Positions 6,876-15,202 of a DNA stretch of 28,747 nucleotides are shown here, one piece after another; within the stretch, counting starts at the first letter, position 1; each line of letters opens with the position of its first letter. The DNA comes from Collinsella sp. GTDB lineage: Bacteria > Actinomycetota > Coriobacteriia > Coriobacteriales > Coriobacteriaceae. The notes beneath the pieces were generated by a model. It was not told where the DNA came from. It saw only the letters and a program-made list of their open reading frames with translations, and did no database searches. Made by a program: the position numbers and the translations under genes. The stretch is from contig DYAA01000140.1 in NCBI GenBank assembly GCA_019419405.1, positions 1 to 28,747 on the forward strand, in the 5' to 3' direction.

Positions 6876-8930
6876 TTACATAATGCCGCAGAACGCGAGC
6901 AGCATGTCGATGAGCTTGATGAATACGAACGGGGCAACGATGCCGCCCAGACCCCACACGAGCAGGTTGTGGGTCAGCAGCTGTCCGGACGGGACCTCGC
7001 GGTACTTAACGCCCTTCAGCGCAGCCGGAATCAGCGCGACGATAACGAGCGCGTTATAGATGATGGCCGAAAGAACCGCGGACAGCGGGCTTGCCAGACC
7101 GAGGATATTGAGCGCGCCAAGGCCCGGGTAGATCGGCGAGAACAGGGCCGGAATGATAGCGAAGTACTTCGCCACGTCGTTGGCCACTGAGAAGGTCGTG
7201 AGCGAACCGCGGGTCATGAGCAGCTGCTTGCCAATACGCACGACCTCGATGAGCTTGGTGGGGCTGGAGTCGAGGTCAACCATGTTGCCGGCCTCCTTGG
7301 CAGCCTGGGTGCCCGTGTTCATGGCCACGGCGACGTCGGCCTGGGCCAGAGCGGGCGCGTCGTTGGTGCCGTCGCCGGTCATGGCGACCAGGTGGCCCTC
7401 ACGCTGGAACTCGCGGATCTTCTCGAGCTTGCCTTCAGGGGTGGCCTCGGCCAAGAAGTCGTCAACGCCGGCCTCGGCGGCGATTGCCGCGGCGGTGAGC
7501 GGGTTGTCGCCCGTCACCATGATGGTCTTGATGCCCATCTTGCGCAGGTCGGCGAACTTCTCCTTAACGCCGGACTTGATGATGTCCTTGAGGTACACAA
7601 CGCCCAGCACGCGGCAGTTCTTGGTCACGACCAGCGGGGTGCCGCCGGCCTTGGCGATGCGTTCGACGGCCTCGTCGCACTCCTGGGAGAACACGCCGCC
7701 GGTTGCCTCCACATAGGTGCGCACGGAATCGGCAGCGCCCTTGCGGATCTCATTGCCCTCGTAGTTCACGCCGGACATACGCGTTGCCGCGGTGAACGGG
7801 ATGAACTCCATGCCCTTATCCTCGAGCGTGCGGCCGCGCAGACCGAACTGCTCCTTGGCGAGCACGACGATGGAACGGCCCTCGGGGGTCTCGTCGGCCA
7901 GCGAGGAAAGCTGGGCGGCATCGGCCAGCTCCGCGGGATCGACGCCGTCGACCGGGATGAACTCGGCGGCTTGGCGGTTACCCAGGGTGATGGTGCCGGT
8001 CTTGTCGAGCATGAGGATGTCGACGTCGCCGGCGGCCTCGATGGCTCGGCCGGACATGGCCAGCACGTTGGCCTCGTTCAGACGGCTCATGCCGGCGATG
8101 CCGATGGCGGACAGAAGGGCGCCGATGGTAGTGGGAGCCAGGCACACGAGCAGCGCCACGAGCGTGGTCACGGCCGTGGGGTTGACCATGTCGTTAAGAC
8201 CGACCGAGAAGCAGGAGTAACAATACAGGGCCAGCGTGACCAGGATAAAGACGATGGAGAGGGCCACCAGGAAGATCTCCAGAGCGATCTCGTTAGGGGT
8301 CTTCTTGCGCGCGGCACCCTCGACCATCGCGATCATCTTGTCCAGGAAGCTCTGGCCGGGCTCACTGGAGATCTTGACGATAATCCAGTCGGACAGCACC
8401 GTGGTACCGCCGGTAACGGCAGAGCGGTCGCCGCCGGCCTCGCGGACCACGGGGGCGGACTCGCCGGTGATGGCGGACTCGTCAACGGAGGCAGCGCCCT
8501 CGATGACGTCGCCGTCGCCGGGAATCTGCTCGCCGGCACGTACGATCACCAGGTCGCCGCGCGTGAGCTCGGTGCCGGGAACGACGGTGAAGTGCTCCTT
8601 GTCCTCAACAGACTCGATGCGATGGGCCTCGACATCCTTCTTGGCCGCACGCAGGGAATCAGCCTGAGCCTTACCGCGGCCCTCGGCAAGCGCCTCGGCG
8701 AAGTTCGAGAACAAGTCGGTGAGCCACAGGATGACCGCGATGGCGACCACATAGTAGGTGGGCACACCCGCGTCCTGCACACCGAAGATGGAAGCGACGG
8801 CCAGAACGGAGGTCATGACGGCTGAAAGCCACACCAGGAACATGACCGGGTTTTGAATCTGGACGCGAGGGTCCAGCTTGGCAAACGAGTCGCGGACCGC
8901 GCGGCCCATCATGTCTTTTTGCATAGTCAT
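6876..8930 (-). CDS. kdpB: KdpB, potassium-transporting P-type ATPase catalytic subunit
   Basis: P-type ATPase that energises K+ uptake through KdpA. The phosphorylated aspartate is Asp309 in DKTGTITLGNR. The A-domain TGES loop is intact (Thr155-Ser158), including the serine whose phosphorylation inhibits E. coli KdpB. The N domain and the hinge (MVTGDNPLTAAAIAAEAGVD, AMTGDGTNDAPALAQADV) are complete, as is the membrane segment PTTIGALLSAIGIAG. ATG 8930 was chosen, ten bases after AAAGGAGG; the 8954 ATG overlaps the end of kdpA. The protein is 684 residues, close to E. coli's 682. It lies 16 bp after kdpA. Confidence 0.98.
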   Translation of the reverse strand: MTMQKDMMGRAVRDSFAKLDPRVQIQNPVMFLVWLSAVMTSVLAVASIFGVQDAGVPTYYVVAIAVILWLTDLFSNFAEALAEGRGKAQADSLRAAKKDVEAHRIESVEDKEHFTVVPGTELTRGDLVIVRAGEQIPGDGDVIEGAASVDESAITGESAPVVREAGGDRSAVTGGTTVLSDWIIVKISSEPGQSFLDKMIAMVEGAARKKTPNEIALEIFLVALSIVFILVTLALYCYSCFSVGLNDMVNPTAVTTLVALLVCLAPTTIGALLSAIGIAGMSRLNEANVLAMSGRAIEAAGDVDILMLDKTGTITLGNRQAAEFIPVDGVDPAELADAAQLSSLADETPEGRSIVVLAKEQFGLRGRTLEDKGMEFIPFTAATRMSGVNYEGNEIRKGAADSVRTYVEATGGVFSQECDEAVERIAKAGGTPLVVTKNCRVLGVVYLKDIIKSGVKEKFADLRKMGIKTIMVTGDNPLTAAAIAAEAGVDDFLAEATPEGKLEKIREFQREGHLVAMTGDGTNDAPALAQADVAVAMNTGTQAAKEAGNMVDLDSSPTKLIEVVRIGKQLLMTRGSLTTFSVANDVAKYFAIIPALFSPIYPGLGALNILGLASPLSAVLSAIIYNALVIVALIPAALKGVKYREVPSGQLLTHNLLVWGLGGIVAPFVFIKLIDMLLAFCGIM

Positions 8931-8946
8931 AAATCTGCGCCCTCCT

Positions 8947-10770
8947 TTACGCAATCATCTGGAAGAACTCGGCAACGGGGCCAAGCGCCAGGGCCGGGAA
9001 GAAGCTCAGGGCACCGATCAGCAGAACGATGAACACGAGCAGGAATACGAACATGGCATTGGTGGTAGAAAGCGTGCCGGCGCTCTCGGCGACCTTGCCC
9101 TTCTTGGCCAGCGAGCCGGCGATAGCCAGCGTACCGATGATGGGCATGAAACGGGCGAACAGCATCTCGAGGCCGAGCATGACGTTGATCCAGGGAATGT
9201 TGCAGTTCATACCTGCAAACGCCGAGCCGTTGTTGCCGCCGCATGAGGTGAAGGCATACAGCACCTCGGAGAAGCCGTGCGCGCCACCATTGTTGAGCTG
9301 GTCGGCAAGACCGGGCACCATGCAGGCGATGGCCGAGCACACCAGAATGGCAAACGGAGTTGCCAGGCACAGGACGACTGCCCAGCGCATCTCGCCCGGC
9401 TCGATCTTCTTGCCCAGGAACTCGGGCGTGCGGCCGACCATAAGGCCGGCGATGAACACTGTGAGGATGGCGAAGCCGATCATGCCGTACAGGCCGCAAC
9501 CCACGCCGCCGAAGACGACCTCGCCCAGAGCCATCTGGAGCATCTGGACAAAACCGCCCAGCGGGGTGTAGGAGTCGTGCATGGAGTTAACCGAGCCGTT
9601 GGAAGCGGCGGTGGTGTAAGCCGACCACGTGGAGGAGGTGGCGATACCGAAGCGGCTCTCCTTGCCCTCCATGTTGCCGCCGGCCTGGCCGTCGGTCATC
9701 TCGATATTGACCGCTCCGCCATCGGCCAGCTGCGGGGTGCCCGCATGCTCGTTGACGGCGATGATGCCGGTGAAGATCACCAGCAGGATGAACATGGCGG
9801 CAAAGATGGCCTTGCCCTGCTTGGTGTTCTTGACGCCGATACCGAAGGTGAAGCAGCAGGCGGCCGGGATCAGCAGCAGGCTGGTCATCTCGATGATGTT
9901 GGTGAAGGCACTGGGGTTCTCATACGGATGGGCGGAGTTCACACCGAAGAAGCCGCCGCCGTTGGTGCCGGACTGCTTGATGGCGACCTGAGGAGCCGCG
10001 GGCCCCTGGGGCAGGAACTGCTCGGTGACCACGCGCGCGCCCTCGACAACCTTGCCGTCGACCTTGACCGTGTCGCCCTCGATCTGGGCGCCGTCGATGA
10101 CGCTCCAGCCGCCGTCTGCATTAGGCTGGACAGCGACGGGCTCTACGAGCTCAGCCTTCTGAGCCGGCTGGAAGTTGGAGATGACGCCACCGGCAGCCAG
10201 GCAGATGCCGAACACGAGGTTCAGCGGGATGAGCACATACAGGACGGTGCGGGTGAGGTCGACCCAGAAGGAACCCAGACCCTGCTCCTTGACCTGACGG
10301 AAGCCGCGGATCAGCGCGAACATGACCGCGATACCGGTACCAGCGGACAAGAAGTTCTGCACGGTGAGGCCCATGAACTGCACGAAGTAGGACAGGGTGG
10401 TCTCACCGGAGTAGGACTGCCAGTTGGTGTTGGTTATGAAGGAAGCAGCCGTATTGAACGACAGGTCCCATGACACACCCGGCAGGTGCTGGGGGTTGCC
10501 TGGCAAGAAGGACTGAAGCGCCTGGAGCGCCACAAGAGCCGCGAGGCCGATCCCCGAAAAGACCAGCACGCTCGCCAGATAGCGCCTACACCCCATCTGC
10601 TCTGCCGCGTCGATGCGAAGCAGACGATAGACGCCACGCTCCACAGGAGCAATCACAGGCGACAGGAACGTATGCTCACCATCCATGATATGGGCCATGA
10701 ACCGACCGAGCGGAACGGCCAGGACGACAAGCACGGCAAAGTACAAGATGTACTGAATCGCAGCGTCCAT
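8947..10770 (-). CDS. kdpA: KdpA, potassium-binding channel-like subunit
   Basis: Membrane subunit that selects and passes K+. It has the repeated selectivity-filter segments of the family (TNTNWQSYSGETTLSYF, GTNGGGFFGVNSAHPYENP, CGGNNGSAFAGMN) and about ten membrane helices. At 607 residues it is about 50 longer than E. coli KdpA. Most of the excess is a polar insertion at about residues 210-250, between a membrane helix and the GTNGGGFF filter, predicted to face outside. It starts three bases after the kdpF stop, with its ribosome site (GAGGAGT) inside the kdpF 3' end. Confidence 0.98.
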   Translation of the reverse strand: MDAAIQYILYFAVLVVLAVPLGRFMAHIMDGEHTFLSPVIAPVERGVYRLLRIDAAEQMGCRRYLASVLVFSGIGLAALVALQALQSFLPGNPQHLPGVSWDLSFNTAASFITNTNWQSYSGETTLSYFVQFMGLTVQNFLSAGTGIAVMFALIRGFRQVKEQGLGSFWVDLTRTVLYVLIPLNLVFGICLAAGGVISNFQPAQKAELVEPVAVQPNADGGWSVIDGAQIEGDTVKVDGKVVEGARVVTEQFLPQGPAAPQVAIKQSGTNGGGFFGVNSAHPYENPSAFTNIIEMTSLLLIPAACCFTFGIGVKNTKQGKAIFAAMFILLVIFTGIIAVNEHAGTPQLADGGAVNIEMTDGQAGGNMEGKESRFGIATSSTWSAYTTAASNGSVNSMHDSYTPLGGFVQMLQMALGEVVFGGVGCGLYGMIGFAILTVFIAGLMVGRTPEFLGKKIEPGEMRWAVVLCLATPFAILVCSAIACMVPGLADQLNNGGAHGFSEVLYAFTSCGGNNGSAFAGMNCNIPWINVMLGLEMLFARFMPIIGTLAIAGSLAKKGKVAESAGTLSTTNAMFVFLLVFIVLLIGALSFFPALALGPVAEFFQMIA

Positions 10771-10773
10771 AGT

Positions 10774-10860
10774 TTACGAATCACTCCTCATCAGAATGTA
10801 GATGTAATAGATAAGGAGTCCAATGCAGACGACTCCGATGATGGGAATGAGGATGTCCAT
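10774..10860 (-). CDS. kdpF: KdpF, small membrane subunit
   Basis: A 28-residue single-helix peptide, MDILIPIIGVVCIGLLIYYI then YILMRSDS, which is the expected size and hydrophobicity of KdpF, the lipid-like stabiliser of the Kdp complex. It is easily missed because of its length. The ATG is preceded by AAAGGGGCGG. It is the first gene of the operon. Confidence 0.92.
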   Translation of the reverse strand: MDILIPIIGVVCIGLLIYYIYILMRSDS

Positions 10861-11104
10861 TTACCGCCCCTTTCACACGCGGTCCGATGTCTCGGACGCC
10901 TGCTCTCGCAAGCGTCTGGGGACAGTAAACGCTTCTAGGTGTTAAAGAGGCGTGAGGGCTGGGGCTCACGACCTTAAGATGCCGTAAAGATGCAGGTAGA
11001 AAGCACTATTGCGGCTGCAGTGCGCCTATACTCGACCTCGCGAGCATACAGTGGCGTCCTCACCGCGTATGCACGCATGGACAACGCTTCAGAAAGGCTA
11101 CGCT
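10861..11104. promoter_or_regulatory. Divergent control region between kdpFABC and kdpDE
   Basis: This 244-bp region must carry the promoters for both directions. A TATACT that could be a -10 box for kdpD lies near 11028-11033, but the matching -35 is weak. In the kdpF leader two small stems share bases: GTCCGA/TCGGAC (10882-10897) and GGACGC/GCGTCT (10894-10917), so they could not form together. No recognisable c-di-AMP riboswitch was seen, and KdpE sites could not be assigned by eye. Confidence 0.4.
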
Positions 11105-13840
11105 ATGCAGCGCGACGCATCGGACACTCGCGTCAATCCAGACCTCATCCTCAAGGCAATTGAGAAAGACGAGGTCGCCGATGACGCTCGAACCAGCCGG
11201 GGACACCTCAAGTTTTTCTTTGGCTACGCTGCTGGTGCAGGCAAAACCTATGCGATGCTTCAAGCCGCCCACGCCGCCAAGCGGCGAGGTGTCGACGTCG
11301 TCGCGGGATACATCGAGCCGCACGAACGTCCGGCAACTGCCCATCTTGCACAAGGGCTTGAGAACGTGCCCTGTAAACTCGCTGAGCACAACGGCATTGC
11401 GCTCAGCGAGTTCGATCTAGATGCGGCTATCGAACGCGCCCCTCAGCTCATCCTTGTCGACGAGCTCGCCCATACGAATGCGCCGGGGTCTCGCCACGAC
11501 AAACGTTATCAAGACGTCGAGGAACTTCTACATGCAGGCATCGACGTCTATACGACCGTGAACGTTCAGCATATCGAGAGCCTAAACGACATGGTTGCAT
11601 CCATCACCGGCGTTGTCGTGAGCGAACGAATCCCCGACCGCATCTTCGATGATGCCGACCAGGTCGAGCTCGTTGACATAGAGCCCGAAGACCTACTTGA
11701 GCGCCTTCGCGCCGGCCTCGTCTACCGTCCCGCACAAGCCGAGCGAGCGCAACAGCATTTTTTTACCATCGAGAACCTCACCGCACTCCGAGAAATCGCG
11801 CTGCGCCGCTGCGCCGATCGCACCGGCCACCTCACAGACGCCGCACGCGTGCTGGGAAACCGTGACTACTACACCAGGGAGCGTATCTTAGTCTGTGTCT
11901 CACCGGCGCCGACCAATCCCCGCATCGTCCGTGCCGCCGCACGCATGGCGAAAGCGTTTCGCAGCGAGCTCGTCGCCCTGTTCGTAGAGAGCCCGCGCAC
12001 GCAAGCCATGAGCGATGATGAGCGCGCCAAGCTTGCAGCCAATATCGCCCTAGCCGAGCAGCTCGGAGCACAGATGGAAACCGTCTATGGCGACGACATC
12101 GCGTTTCAGATCTCCGAGTTCGCACGCCTGTCGGGTATTTCGAAGATCGTCATGGGGCGCACGGGCGAACGCAGCAGCGTCCGTCAGGCCCTCTTCGGCC
12201 GCAAATCTCTCGTAGAACAGCTCATAACATTCGCCCCGAACCTCGACATTTACATCATTCCAGACCAGTCGACTCCGCCCTCCCGGCCCAAAGGACGCCG
12301 CCGTGCGCTCGCCCTGCAGCCGCCCAGCAGCCGAGACGTGCTTCGCACGCTGGCCTTCTCACTTGTCGCCACGTCGATCGGCACGGCTTTCCGCCATCTG
12401 GGATTTGCCGATTCCAGCATCATATCCCTCTATATCCTCACGGCTCTGCTGACCGCCGTCACCACGACGGGGCGTATCTGCACGATCGTATCGAGCGTGC
12501 TCTCTGTAGTGCTTTACAACTTCTGCTTCGTCACGCCCCTGTTTTCGCTCGCCAGCTACGACCGAAGCTATCTGGTCACGTTCGGCATCATGTTCGCTAC
12601 CGCTATGGTCGCCGGCGAGTTAACTGCGCGCATCGCCGACAACGCCCGTACCTCCGCCGAGAACGCATTCAAAACGCGCGTACTCCTCGAAACGAACCAG
12701 CTCTTGCAGCAAGCCCATAGCGCGGAGGAGTGCGCCCGCGTCGCCATGAACCAACTCATTAAACTGCTAAAACTCGACGTGGTCTTCTACACCGCCGAAC
12801 ACGGCACGCTCGGCAAGACGCTCTATGAGTCCGCTGGCACCGAAAACCGATCCGCGTCGCTGCTCACCGACTACGAGCGCGCCGTTGCAACCTGGACCTA
12901 CACCAACAACAAGCGCGCGGGCGCAAGCACGCGGACCCTGCCTGAGGCGCGCTGCCTCTACCTCGCGGTTCGCACCGGCGACAAGGTATTCGGTGTCATC
13001 GGCATCGCCCTGGAGGGGCGCGAGATCGAAGCCTTCGAGTATTCGATCGTCCTATCTATCGTAGGTGAATGCGCCTTGGCGCTCGAAAGCGACCGGGCGG
13101 CGCAAGAGCGCGAAGAGGCTGCGGTCTTGGCGAAAAACGAGCAGCTGCGCGCCAACCTTCTGCGCTCCATCGGCCACGATTTGAGGACACCCCTCACGGC
13201 TATATCCGGATCTGCGGCAATCCTTCGGAAGAGCGACGAGAAGCTCAGCCTCGAACAACGCTGCGATCTTGCCGATGCCATCTACGACGACTCCCTCTGG
13301 CTTATCGATACCGTGGAGAACCTCCTCGCCATCACACGCGTCGAGGACGGCACCATTCGCCTCAACTTAACATCCGAGCTCATCGACGAGGTCATCGAGG
13401 CCGCCCTCAGCCATGTCGCCCAAGCATCGCGTGGACGTGCCGTCACCATCGAGCACACTGACGACATCCTGCTGGTTCGCATCGACGTCCATCTCATCAT
13501 GCAGGTGCTTACGAATCTCATCATGAACGCCTTCAAATACACGCCCGAGGACTCGACCATCACCATCAGCGCACGTCGCGAGGGCGCGTTCGTCGTGGTG
13601 AACGTCGCAGACGATGGACCGGGTGTGACAGACTGCGACAAGCCTCATATCTTTGAGCGCTTCTTCGCCTCAAGCAATACGCGGCCCGTGGATTCGCGTC
13701 GAAGCATCGGCCTTGGGCTGTCGCTCTGCCGCTCCATCGTGGAGGCGCATGGCGGCGTCATCGAAGCTCGTGACAACCACCCCCATGGGGCCGTCTTCCG
13801 TTTTACCCTGCCCGCCGAGGAGATCGAGATTCATGAATAA
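11105..13840 (+). CDS. kdpD: KdpD, potassium/turgor sensor histidine kinase
   Basis: Membrane sensor kinase that activates kdpFABC under K+ limitation. Domains in order: KdpD N-terminal domain with Walker A GYAAGAGKT (residues 40-48) and Walker B LILVDELAHTNAPGSRH; universal-stress-like domain (from about 255, ERILVCVSPAP); four membrane helices at about 415-520; GAF-like region about 550-680; HisKA with His691 in SIGHDLRTPLTAI; HATPase motifs LIMNAFKYTP, VADDGPGV and GLGLSLCRSIVEAHGG. ATG 11105 follows AGAAAGGC; the frame opens at 11009, but that stretch looks non-coding. At 911 residues it is slightly longer than E. coli's 894. The stop overlaps kdpE by eight bases, so the two are translationally coupled. 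Confidence 0.97.
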   Translation: MQRDASDTRVNPDLILKAIEKDEVADDARTSRGHLKFFFGYAAGAGKTYAMLQAAHAAKRRGVDVVAGYIEPHERPATAHLAQGLENVPCKLAEHNGIALSEFDLDAAIERAPQLILVDELAHTNAPGSRHDKRYQDVEELLHAGIDVYTTVNVQHIESLNDMVASITGVVVSERIPDRIFDDADQVELVDIEPEDLLERLRAGLVYRPAQAERAQQHFFTIENLTALREIALRRCADRTGHLTDAARVLGNRDYYTRERILVCVSPAPTNPRIVRAAARMAKAFRSELVALFVESPRTQAMSDDERAKLAANIALAEQLGAQMETVYGDDIAFQISEFARLSGISKIVMGRTGERSSVRQALFGRKSLVEQLITFAPNLDIYIIPDQSTPPSRPKGRRRALALQPPSSRDVLRTLAFSLVATSIGTAFRHLGFADSSIISLYILTALLTAVTTTGRICTIVSSVLSVVLYNFCFVTPLFSLASYDRSYLVTFGIMFATAMVAGELTARIADNARTSAENAFKTRVLLETNQLLQQAHSAEECARVAMNQLIKLLKLDVVFYTAEHGTLGKTLYESAGTENRSASLLTDYERAVATWTYTNNKRAGASTRTLPEARCLYLAVRTGDKVFGVIGIALEGREIEAFEYSIVLSIVGECALALESDRAAQEREEAAVLAKNEQLRANLLRSIGHDLRTPLTAISGSAAILRKSDEKLSLEQRCDLADAIYDDSLWLIDTVENLLAITRVEDGTIRLNLTSELIDEVIEAALSHVAQASRGRAVTIEHTDDILLVRIDVHLIMQVLTNLIMNAFKYTPEDSTITISARREGAFVVVNVADDGPGVTDCDKPHIFERFFASSNTRPVDSRRSIGLGLSLCRSIVEAHGGVIEARDNHPHGAVFRFTLPAEEIEIHE

Positions 13841-14537
13841 TGCCGCTAAGCCACGCATCCTCCTGGTCGAAGATGACCTGACCGTTCAAAACCTCGTTTC
13901 GACCGCGCTTGACCTCCACGGCTATGTCGTGAGCAAGGTTTGCGACGGCCAGGCCGCCATCATGGATGCGGTGTCGCACGGCCCCAGCCTCATCATGCTC
14001 GACCTCGGCCTTCCCGACATTGACGGTATCGAGGTCATCACGAAGATCCGAAGCTGGTCGGCAGTCCCCATTATCGTCATTTCGGCGCGCACCGAAGATT
14101 CCGACAAGATTGCAGCACTTGACGCAGGGGCAGACGACTACCTCACCAAGCCCTTTTCTGTGGATGAGTTGCTCGCGCGCGTCCGTGCGAATTTGAGGCG
14201 CTCCTCGATGGCGTCGAGCGAGTCGACAGAAGCGAGCACGTTCGACAACGGTCCGCTGCATATCGACTATGCCGCGGGATACGCGACGAAAGACGGACGC
14301 GAGCTCTCGCTCACCCCAACCGAGTACAAATTACTCGTCCTTCTGGCGAAAAAAGTCGACAAGGTGCTCACCCACACCTTCATCACCCGCGAGATATGGG
14401 GCACGAGCTGGGACAGCGATCTGGCGAGTCTGCGCGTGTTCATGCGCACCCTGCGCAAGAAGATCGAGGCAGACCCCTCTCACCCCAAGATGATTCAGAC
14501 GCACATGGGTGTCGGGTACCGCATGCAGCGTCTCTAG
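13833..14537 (+). CDS. kdpE: KdpE, response regulator of the Kdp system
   Basis: OmpR/PhoB-type response regulator. The receiver domain (residues about 7-120) has the acidic pair EDD (14-15), phospho-acceptor Asp57 in LIMLDLGLPD, Ser/Thr in VISARTED and Lys in YLTKPF. The C-terminal winged helix (about 140-232) has LTPTEYKLLVLLA and MRTLRKKIEADPSHPKMIQT then GVGYRM. The start ATG lies inside ATGAATAA, overlapping the kdpD stop, with GAGGAG upstream; 234 residues is the usual size. It is expected to bind the divergent kdpF promoter region. Confidence 0.97.
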   Translation: MNNAAKPRILLVEDDLTVQNLVSTALDLHGYVVSKVCDGQAAIMDAVSHGPSLIMLDLGLPDIDGIEVITKIRSWSAVPIIVISARTEDSDKIAALDAGADDYLTKPFSVDELLARVRANLRRSSMASSESTEASTFDNGPLHIDYAAGYATKDGRELSLTPTEYKLLVLLAKKVDKVLTHTFITREIWGTSWDSDLASLRVFMRTLRKKIEADPSHPKMIQTHMGVGYRMQRL

Positions 14538-14540
14538 CCC

Positions 14541-14666
14541 ACCCCACAAAAAAGTTGCGGTGGAATACGGAGTAGATAAGGCCTTTGACGGCCAAAACAG
14601 TCTGTATTTCACCGCAACTGATGGGCGGGATGGAGTTAGAGGCCCAGGTAGTTGGTCATGCCTTCG
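14541..14666 (-). repeat. Copy B of the ~125-bp direct repeat flanking the kdp cluster
   Basis: Gapless match to 6131-6256, in the same orientation and 8,410 bp away. It holds the same hairpin (14553-14571 with 14601-14619, followed on the minus strand by TTTTTT) and the 3' end of a minus-strand oxidoreductase remnant. It begins four bases after the kdpE stop. For kdpE (+) the hairpin has no T-tract, so it would terminate only transcripts coming from the right. Confidence 0.8.
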
Positions 14667-14749
14667 ACGGCGAGATTGGCGCTCGCTACGGCATGGACCA
14701 CGGTGAGCGGGCCGTTGACCACATAGTTAGCGATACCCAAAAATACTCT
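14636..14749 (-). pseudogene. C-terminal remnant of a probable FAD/NAD(P) oxidoreductase
   Basis: Thirty-seven in-frame codons between a TGA at 14750-14752 and a TAA at 14636-14638 read RVFLGIANYVVNGPLTVVHA then VASANLAVEGMTNYLGL. The pattern GPLTVVHAVA...A.EGM..YL resembles the last helix of GltD-like (glutamate synthase small subunit type) oxidoreductases. There is no start codon or upstream gene body, so it is a leftover 3' end. The same segment, more decayed, is present in repeat copy A. The family assignment is tentative. Confidence 0.45.
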
Positions 14750-14780
14750 TCAACTCGCCACACTCTCCCCCAAATGTGCA

Positions 14781-14814
14781 AAGCGCCCCGCGAACGGATG
14801 CTCGCGAGGCGCTT
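14781..14814 (-). terminator. Hairpin after the FeoB-associated gene
   Basis: AAGCGCC.CGCGA and TCGCG.GGCGCTT form a GC-rich stem with an eight-base loop and one mismatch, 12 bases past the stop of the minus-strand gene. The T-tract is short. Confidence 0.55.
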
Positions 14815-14826
14815 GGATGACGGACC

Positions 14827-15027
14827 TTACTTGATACCGCGGCCCAAGTCTTCGGCAATTTTGTCCACGCCCTTAAGTGCGGCGCAAGTCTTTTTGTTGG
14901 AGCAATGTCCCGTGCAAACGCCGCCCTGAGCGCAGTCGGCGCAGGTTCCCTTGCGGTAGATGCGTACGCACACGGCGACAAACGCAATACCGATAACAGC
15001 CAGTACAACAATATCGATAGGTGCCAT
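14827..15027 (-). CDS. FeoB-associated Cys-rich membrane protein
   Basis: A 66-residue protein with one N-terminal membrane helix (about residues 4-23) and a short Cys-rich tail (GTCADCAQGGVCTGHC, then SNKKTC), the pattern of the FeoB-associated family (Pfam FeoB_associated). The cysteines may handle iron at the inner membrane face, but this is inferred from neighbourhood only. ATG 15027 follows GAGGAGG. It lies 175 bp downstream of feoB, beyond the feoB terminator, so it may depend on read-through or its own promoter. Confidence 0.85.
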   Translation of the reverse strand: MAPIDIVVLAVIGIAFVAVCVRIYRKGTCADCAQGGVCTGHCSNKKTCAALKGVDKIAEDLGRGIK

Positions 15028-15144
15028 AGCAAGCCTCCTCTAGTTAGCCACCACTTACTTTACCCCATTCTCCACCTACCAAAAAGGGACAGGTTTATTT
15101 TGGTCGGTTTTATCTGCGGAAACGCCACATCTCCCCCACCAAAA

Positions 15145-15173
15145 AGCCCGAGTGTCGCTGGGACACCCGGGCT
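15145..15173 (-). terminator. Intrinsic terminator of feoB
   Basis: AGCCCG.GTGTC and GACACCCGGGCT form a strong stem, followed on the minus strand by TTTTT. It stands 30 bases past the feoB stop. Confidence 0.8.
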
Positions 15174-15202
15174 CGCGGAAAGGGGCTGATCCTTATTCGG
15201 AC

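Noticed and set aside
7392..10473. Long + strand frames (477 and 398 codons) opposite kdpB and kdpA
   Set aside because: Same reason: the reverse frames of KdpB and KdpA motifs account for them.
10861..11104. c-di-AMP (ydaO-type) riboswitch before kdpF
   Set aside because: The region is too short between the start codon and the divergent promoter, and none of the conserved pairing or loop sequences could be found.
14585..14929. Two + strand frames beginning with similar peptides (MTAKTV.ISPQLMGG) at 6175 and 14585
   Set aside because: The likeness comes from the direct repeat itself, read on the wrong strand. The downstream parts are unrelated and antisense to kdpC and the FeoB-associated gene.
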